From contig JAJQRF010000012.1 in NCBI GenBank assembly GCA_021228405.1, forward strand, positions 1 through 64,000: DNA of 64,000 nucleotides. Direction: 5' to 3'. The position numbers and the translations under genes are program-made. Below are positions 59,590-64,000 of this stretch, piece after piece (the first letter of the stretch is position 1; the number at the start of each line of letters is the position of its first letter). The stretch is from Pyrinomonadaceae bacterium. Lineage in GTDB: Bacteria > Acidobacteriota > Blastocatellia > Pyrinomonadales > Pyrinomonadaceae. The notes below the pieces were generated by a model that saw only the letters and a program-made list of their open reading frames with translations, did no database searches and was not told the DNA's origin.

Positions 59590-60123
59590 CTACATCCGCG
59601 CCAGAATCTTCTTAATTTGTGCAATGTGTTTGCCTTCGTGACCGCCGATCAGTAGAAGCCATTCGTGCGAGGTCATTTCGCCGAACGCGGGATGCGGAAA
59701 TTTAACTTCGGTTTCACCGACCGACTCGAAAAGCGGGCGCAGTTCTTCCAGTTTTTGACGGTTTTCGTCCATTTTCGCGAAAGATTCGGCGACGGTTCTC
59801 GTGCCCGTCGGGTGAACGCTTTCGGGGGCTTCAAACTTTCGACTGCCGCCGCCGGTAAAATTTTGCAGAAATCCTGCCGAAATCTTTGCGCTTCCGTCCG
59901 ATGTTTCGCCGAGTTCTTTGGCTTTGTTCAAAAGTTTCGTGCAAATCCGCACGATTCCGTATTCGACCGTCGCAACGTGTTCGACAAACTGTGCAATCGT
60001 CCATTTTTCGCCTTCGGGCAATGAATTAAGCTGTTCGTCGCTCAGGCTTCCGATCAATTCCTTAAATTTCGCACGAGTTTTATCGTTCGCTTCGTAAATA
60101 TCCGAAATATTCTGTTGATTCAT
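59590..60123 (-). CDS. DinB-family protein
   Basis: A 177-residue DinB/YfiT-type four-helix protein: NDKTRAKFKELIGSLSDEQLNSLPEGEKWTIAQFVEHVATVEYG and MTSHEWLLLIGGHEGKHIAQIKKIL. The three histidines (EHVA, HEW, HEGKH) would bind a metal. I start at the ATG at 60123, preceded by AGAGAG. The frame stays open for 70 more codons upstream only because it runs through 21-bp array D, giving QKPFAEL heptads. Members of this superfamily include thiol-dependent transferases; the substrate here is unknown. Confidence 0.83.
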   Translation of the reverse strand: MNQQNISDIYEANDKTRAKFKELIGSLSDEQLNSLPEGEKWTIAQFVEHVATVEYGIVRICTKLLNKAKELGETSDGSAKISAGFLQNFTGGGSRKFEAPESVHPTGTRTVAESFAKMDENRQKLEELRPLFESVGETEVKFPHPAFGEMTSHEWLLLIGGHEGKHIAQIKKILARM

Positions 60124-60155
60124 AACTATTTTTTCTCTCTTTTGGGAAAACAACT

Positions 60156-60344
60156 GCTTTGAAAGCGTTTCCAAAAGCTTCTCCGCACTTGCAGAACGCT
60201 TCTGCACACTTGCCAAAGGCTTCTGCAACTCTGCAAAGGGCTTCTGCAACCTTGCAGAAGGCTTCTGCAACTCTGCAAAGGGCTTCTGCAGGTGTGCAAA
60301 AGGCTTCTGCAACTTTGCAAAAGGCTTCTGCAACCTTGCAGAAC
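60156..60344. repeat. 21-bp tandem array D (8-9 units)
   Basis: GCTTCTGCA (or close variants) starts at 60177, 60198, 60219, 60240, 60261, 60282, 60303 and 60324, exactly 21 bp apart, with a degenerate unit at 60156. Each unit contains CTGCAA...TTGCAGAAG-type inverted halves. It lies directly upstream of the DinB start and downstream of the lipoprotein gene. Confidence 0.92.
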
Positions 60345-60390
60345 CATCAATTCATTACTGCTAATCAATCGAAAAAGCGGTAAAAACCGC

Positions 60391-61734
60391 TCATTTTCCC
60401 AATGAAACGGCTTGCGGACTCAAGATCAGACGATGCCAGCGCAGATAACTGCGGACGCTTTCGGCATCGTTTTTCATCAATTTCACATAGCCTGTCTGAA
60501 AATAAAGCAGATCGTCCGCCGTCCATTCGAGCAGAATGATCGGATTAAACGAAACCAAAGACGCTTCTTCGGGCAAAACCGTCGCGCCTTGCGTATTAGT
60601 ATTCGGCGCATTCGTATTAACAGAATTTGCGGCTTCCTTTTGAATCAACTGCTGATCGTAAAGCTGTGAGGAAGTCAGCAAAGGATTTCGTAAAGGAATC
60701 GCGGCTTGCGTCGGGGAATTGCCGATCGCGTCGTAAATTCTGATCTGTCTTTCATTGCCGAAACCGACCGCAACTTTTGACGAATCGGGCGACCAAACCG
60801 GACGCACCGAGGTCAAACCGTCGTCGAGAAGCCGCTGTCGCCCCGTTTTTTCGACGAGCCGCGCCCGACCGAGCGGCATAAAACTTTCGCCTTTCGAGTC
60901 CGCCTGATACTGCAAAAACTGCCATTCCTGAATCGTTGCCGCAAGCGAGGCAAGCATCGAACTGTCAGGCGACCAAACGTAATAAAAATAGATCAGCCCT
61001 TCGTTTTGCGTGATCGGTTTGATGCCGTCGCCTTCAGAATTGCAAATGTAAATCTGCTCGGTGCGAAACGTCAAAACGCCCGTCGGCGCAGAAGGTGTCG
61101 GAGCGGTCGGCACGGTCGTGTTCGTTTCGGCGTTTGCCGTTTCCGTGTTCGCATTCGCTTCGACATTCGCGTTCGCCGAATTTGTACTTGTATTTGCATT
61201 TGCGTTTGCGGTATTTGTGTTTGAATTGGCGTTCGGATTCGGGGAAGCGTTCGGCGTTGCGCCGTTTGACCCGGCACGAAGCATTGCAACAAATGCGACG
61301 TTCAGCGAATCGGGCGACCAGAGAATCGTGTCGGGAAAATGAACCGCCATCGTGTCGGGCGTGATCTTCCGCAAAAACTTCCCGTCCGGCGAATACATAT
61401 CCAGACGAAATTCCGACTGCACGTCGTCAACCTTGTGATAAATTGCCAGCACGCGCTTTTTATCGGGCGAAAGAATCGTCTTATCGAGCAATTCCTGCGG
61501 GCGGTTTTGGTCGAAATCCGTCTGCACCGCGCCGTTTCGCTCTTCCGCCGCATCCTTTTTTTCATCGGTCGGCGCGGGAACGTCCGCTTCGTAACGGTAA
61601 TTCAAACGCAGAGCCGGAACGTCGCGCATCGTCAGGGGCGCGACCGTCGGCGATTGGAAAATATTTTTTTGACAACCGCCGAGCAGTAAGAAGCTGCTCA
61701 TCAAAGCGGTCGCCGTAAATTTTCGTAAATACAT
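60391..61734 (-). CDS. PD40-repeat lipoprotein with Asn-rich linker
   Basis: A 447-residue lipoprotein (lipobox LLGGC). It has WD40-like PD40 strands: ILSPDKKRVLAIYH, LWSPDSLNVAFVA, VWSPDSSMLASLA and VWSPDSSKVAVGF. An Asn/Ala/Thr low-complexity segment (about 158-215) interrupts the propeller. It probably folds as a TolB-like propeller in the periplasm. The M61 peptidase gene ends 5 bp before its ATG, so the two are co-transcribed and may work together on envelope proteins. Confidence 0.75.
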   Translation of the reverse strand: MYLRKFTATALMSSFLLLGGCQKNIFQSPTVAPLTMRDVPALRLNYRYEADVPAPTDEKKDAAEERNGAVQTDFDQNRPQELLDKTILSPDKKRVLAIYHKVDDVQSEFRLDMYSPDGKFLRKITPDTMAVHFPDTILWSPDSLNVAFVAMLRAGSNGATPNASPNPNANSNTNTANANANTSTNSANANVEANANTETANAETNTTVPTAPTPSAPTGVLTFRTEQIYICNSEGDGIKPITQNEGLIYFYYVWSPDSSMLASLAATIQEWQFLQYQADSKGESFMPLGRARLVEKTGRQRLLDDGLTSVRPVWSPDSSKVAVGFGNERQIRIYDAIGNSPTQAAIPLRNPLLTSSQLYDQQLIQKEAANSVNTNAPNTNTQGATVLPEEASLVSFNPIILLEWTADDLLYFQTGYVKLMKNDAESVRSYLRWHRLILSPQAVSLGK

Positions 61735-61739
61735 AAAAA

Positions 61740-63593
61740 CTATTTTAATTCGGCTTTTGTGTAATCCTCGTAAAGCCGTTTCTGCGCGTCGGTCGGATTT
61801 TCAATTTCAACGATTCCGTATCCTTTGCGAATGTTTTTGCCGAGCGTAAATTCGACCTCGCGCAATTTATCGAAACGGAAAAGCGTCAGATTTATCTTGT
61901 CGCCCGGACGTTTTTCGTTCAAATAACTTGATAAAAACTGCTGATTTGCGCGGTAGCCGTCAACCGCCACGATCTGATCGCCCGTGTTCAACCCCTGCTC
62001 GTAAGCGGGCGTGTCCGACGGTATCGAACGAATCGTCAAATTGCCGTTCTGCTCCGCCAGGTCCGCACCGATATAAGCACGATTCAAACCGCTTTCATCG
62101 ACCGCCAGACGCAAGCCGAACGGATTCAGGAGCGCGTCGTAATCGATCTCTTCCGTGCCGCGCACATATTTCGTAAAGAAATCGTCGAGGCTTCTTCCAG
62201 CCATCATTTCGGCAACTTTCTGAAAATCTTCGGGCGTGTAATTTTTGTCTTTTTTATAAAATTCGGCGTAAAGATAACGGAAAACATCGTCCAGAGATTT
62301 TGCGCCGTTCGACGAACTGCGAATCGTCAGGTCGAGCATCATATTCACGATGTCGCCTTTGTCGTAATAGGAAATCTGGTTGTTAACCGCGTTTTCGTCA
62401 GGACGGTAATACTTGATCCAGGCATCGAAACTCGCTTCTTCGAGCGAAGTTTCAAATCTGCCCGGACGATTTTGCAACTGCTGAAACATTCCCGCTTTGC
62501 CGTTCAGCATTTCCTTGTCGCCGATGATTCCGGCGCGGCGCAAAAGCACCGATTCATAATAGGAAGTTGCGCCTTCGGCAACCCACAACAGCTTCGTGTA
62601 ATTTTCGTTTTCGTAATCGAAAGGACCGAGCGCATCGGGACGAATCCGTTTGACATTCCAAAGATGAAAATATTCGTGCGCGACGAGTCCGAGAAAATCG
62701 TTATGACGCGATTGCGGTTTGAAACCGAAGCGGCTCCATTGCAGAGCGGTCGAATTTAAATGTTCAAGCCCGCCGCCGCCGCGCAGATTCACGATAAAAG
62801 TGTAATCGTTATACGGAAGCTCGCCGAAAATCTTGTAACATTCCTCGATGATCTTCGCCGTATCGGTGGCAATTTTGTTCATATCGTAATTGCCTTCGCC
62901 CGAAAAAATATAACGATGCGGTTTGCCCTGAACCGTAAAATTTACTTCCTTGTAATCGCTGACCTCGAACGGCGAATCGTATAAAATATCGAAACTTTCA
63001 GCGCGAAACGTGTTTTCCTGCCCTGCGACCTTTGGCAGTCCGGTCGCTACCTTCCAGTTTTTATACGGTGTGACCTTCACCGTCGAAGGCGTTTTCAATT
63101 GATCTTTAATGAAAAATAAAAGCGCGGCGGGCGTGAAAAATGCGTGCTCGTCATTCAATTCGTTGGTGCGAACCGTCAGTTCGTTCGAGTAAACCTTATA
63201 ACTCGCGGTAATGGTTTTTGCGCCTTTCGTTTCGACCGTCCACGTATTTTTATTGGTTTTCTGCCAATTCAGATTATTTCCGCTTGCGTTTTTGACGGCA
63301 AAATCCTGCACGTGACGCGCATATTCGCGGACGAGATAACTTCCCGGTGTCCACACGGGCATTTTTAATTCCGTTTTGTCCGGCATCTGCGCCCAATCGA
63401 TCTTCATTTCGACTTCCAAAAGATGCGTCCAGGGTTTCGGCATCGAAACCGTAAAATTTATTTCGGGCGGCGTAACTTTTACTTCGATTGTCTGTGTTTT
63501 TGTCGTCTTTGCTCTCTTCTTCTGAGCCGGAGTTTCTTGATACATAGAAAAAATAAGCGCGAAAATAAATAATAGCAGAACTTTTGTTTTCAT
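61740..63593 (-). CDS. M61-family metallopeptidase with PDZ domain
   Basis: A 617-residue exported peptidase (signal peptide to about TPAQ, residue 23). An N-terminal beta domain is followed by a thermolysin-like catalytic domain with the zinc site HEYFHLWNVKRIRP and a downstream ALLWVAEGATSYYE-like glutamate helix (here KLLWVAEGATSYYES). A PDZ domain follows near the end (LTIRSIPSDTPAYEQGLNTGDQIVAVDGYR). This is the architecture of M61 glycyl aminopeptidases. It acts in the periplasm or outside. It is first in a two-gene operon with the PD40 lipoprotein. Confidence 0.92.
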   Translation of the reverse strand: MKTKVLLLFIFALIFSMYQETPAQKKRAKTTKTQTIEVKVTPPEINFTVSMPKPWTHLLEVEMKIDWAQMPDKTELKMPVWTPGSYLVREYARHVQDFAVKNASGNNLNWQKTNKNTWTVETKGAKTITASYKVYSNELTVRTNELNDEHAFFTPAALLFFIKDQLKTPSTVKVTPYKNWKVATGLPKVAGQENTFRAESFDILYDSPFEVSDYKEVNFTVQGKPHRYIFSGEGNYDMNKIATDTAKIIEECYKIFGELPYNDYTFIVNLRGGGGLEHLNSTALQWSRFGFKPQSRHNDFLGLVAHEYFHLWNVKRIRPDALGPFDYENENYTKLLWVAEGATSYYESVLLRRAGIIGDKEMLNGKAGMFQQLQNRPGRFETSLEEASFDAWIKYYRPDENAVNNQISYYDKGDIVNMMLDLTIRSSSNGAKSLDDVFRYLYAEFYKKDKNYTPEDFQKVAEMMAGRSLDDFFTKYVRGTEEIDYDALLNPFGLRLAVDESGLNRAYIGADLAEQNGNLTIRSIPSDTPAYEQGLNTGDQIVAVDGYRANQQFLSSYLNEKRPGDKINLTLFRFDKLREVEFTLGKNIRKGYGIVEIENPTDAQKRLYEDYTKAELK

Positions 63594-63687
63594 AAATTTA
63601 TGTGTATTACTTTTGCCGTTCAGGTCAAATTATCGTTTGATTGTTTTCAATTCTACTACGAAACAATTATTTGCTAAAATTTCATTT

Positions 63688-64000
63688 ATGGGATTGCCGA
63701 AGCTCAAAACCAAGATCAGCGTGGAAGATTATCTCGAAGGAGAAAAAATCAGTCCGGTCAAACACGAATTTATCGAGGGTGAAGTTTACGCAATGGCTGG
63801 CACGACGATTCGCCACAATATCATCGCCGGAGAGATTTACGCCCGTTTGCTTGTAAAATTAGCCGATTCAAAATGCCAACCATTTATGTCTGATGTTAAA
63901 GTTCGTGCCAGCGCAAAGACTTTCTATTATCCTGATGTAATGGTTTCGTGCGAAGAAATCAATCAAAATTCGCTTTTATGTGAAAAACCGATCTTGATTG
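63688..64000 (+). CDS. Uma2-family (DUF820) nuclease-fold protein, partial
   Basis: This open frame runs off the window end; 104 residues are visible. It starts MGLPKLKTKISVEDYLEGEK and has the Uma2 landmarks KHEFIEGEVYAMAGTTIRHNIIAGEIYARLL and VRASAKTFYYPDVMVSCEEI. The family has a PD-(D/E)xK nuclease fold; D in YYPDVMV and E in the FIEGEVY strand are in place. Role unknown. Many genomes hold dozens of paralogues. Confidence 0.82.
   Translation, partial: MGLPKLKTKISVEDYLEGEKISPVKHEFIEGEVYAMAGTTIRHNIIAGEIYARLLVKLADSKCQPFMSDVKVRASAKTFYYPDVMVSCEEINQNSLLCEKPILI

Overview
The window reads as chromosomal DNA of an Acidobacteriota member, most likely class Blastocatellia (Pyrinomonadaceae-like). 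This is inferred from gene content only. Typical features are an Oar-like TonB-dependent receptor with an N-terminal carboxypeptidase-regulatory domain, two secreted proteins with FG-GAP/VCBS 'DFDGDGKTD..VFRPS..WYI' repeats, paired ECF sigma/anti-sigma-like genes, TPR-CHAT proteases, WD40-like (PD40) kinases, a DUF4129/DUF4350/MoxR cluster, and many low-copy dispersed intergenic repeats. Apart from tmRNA (ssrA) I see no rRNA or tRNA, and no transposase or CRISPR array.

Layout. 0.1-3.2 kb: rhodanese, twin small lipoproteins, dihydrolipoyl dehydrogenase. 3.4-7.6 kb: a membrane STAND-type NTPase carrying fifteen near-identical 24-residue leucine-rich repeats, then a small orphan gene and repeat-rich DNA. 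8.1-13.8 kb: TMEM175-like channel, HipA_2 kinase/DUF3037 pair, tmRNA, DUF481 outer-membrane protein, a nuclease-fold/ParA fusion, Bcp peroxiredoxin. 13.9-20.4 kb: YkgJ protein, twin membrane proteins, glyoxalase-like protein, a recombination-type AAA ATPase behind an operator-covered promoter, SppA, DUF72. 20.6-26.1 kb: anti-sigma-like protein, EF-hand protein, ECF sigma, and a dihaem peroxidase fused to VCBS repeats. 26.3-32.2 kb: methyltransferase, sigma-54 response regulator, and a TonB receptor behind a consensus sigma-54 promoter. 32.3-38.1 kb: membrane protein/DUF4129/DUF4350/TSUP/MoxR. 38.2-43.2 kb: a divergent cluster with an SctI-like rod protein, two TPR chaperone-like proteins, a needle-sized protein, a glycine-rich protein and a lytic transglycosylase. 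I interpret it as part of an unrecognised type III-like secretion locus. 43.6-48.8 kb: FHA-GAF-sigma54 activator convergent with a Ser/Thr kinase; the two share an upstream palindrome and lie beside a sigma-54 promoter serving an orphan gene. 48.9-51.3 kb: haem lipoprotein and DUF1003 protein. 51.4-59.4 kb: an ECF sigma module (159-aa protein, TPR-CHAT protease, subtilisin, CHRD-VCBS protein) in which three transcription units carry the same promoter motif at identical spacing. 59.6-64 kb: DinB protein, PD40 lipoprotein, M61 peptidase, and a partial Uma2-family gene.

The most unusual signals are four. (1) Four intergenic tandem arrays of unrelated sequence all have an exact 21-bp period. (2) The motif TGTCTTTTT(T/A)-N12-GCACTGT occurs three times next to an ECF sigma and a caspase-like/subtilisin protease pair. 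(3) The 38-43 kb secretion-like cluster is flanked by a kinase/FHA/sigma-54 circuit. (4) The LRR-STAND protein has recently expanded repeats. All functional calls rest on reading motifs by eye; no database search was run.
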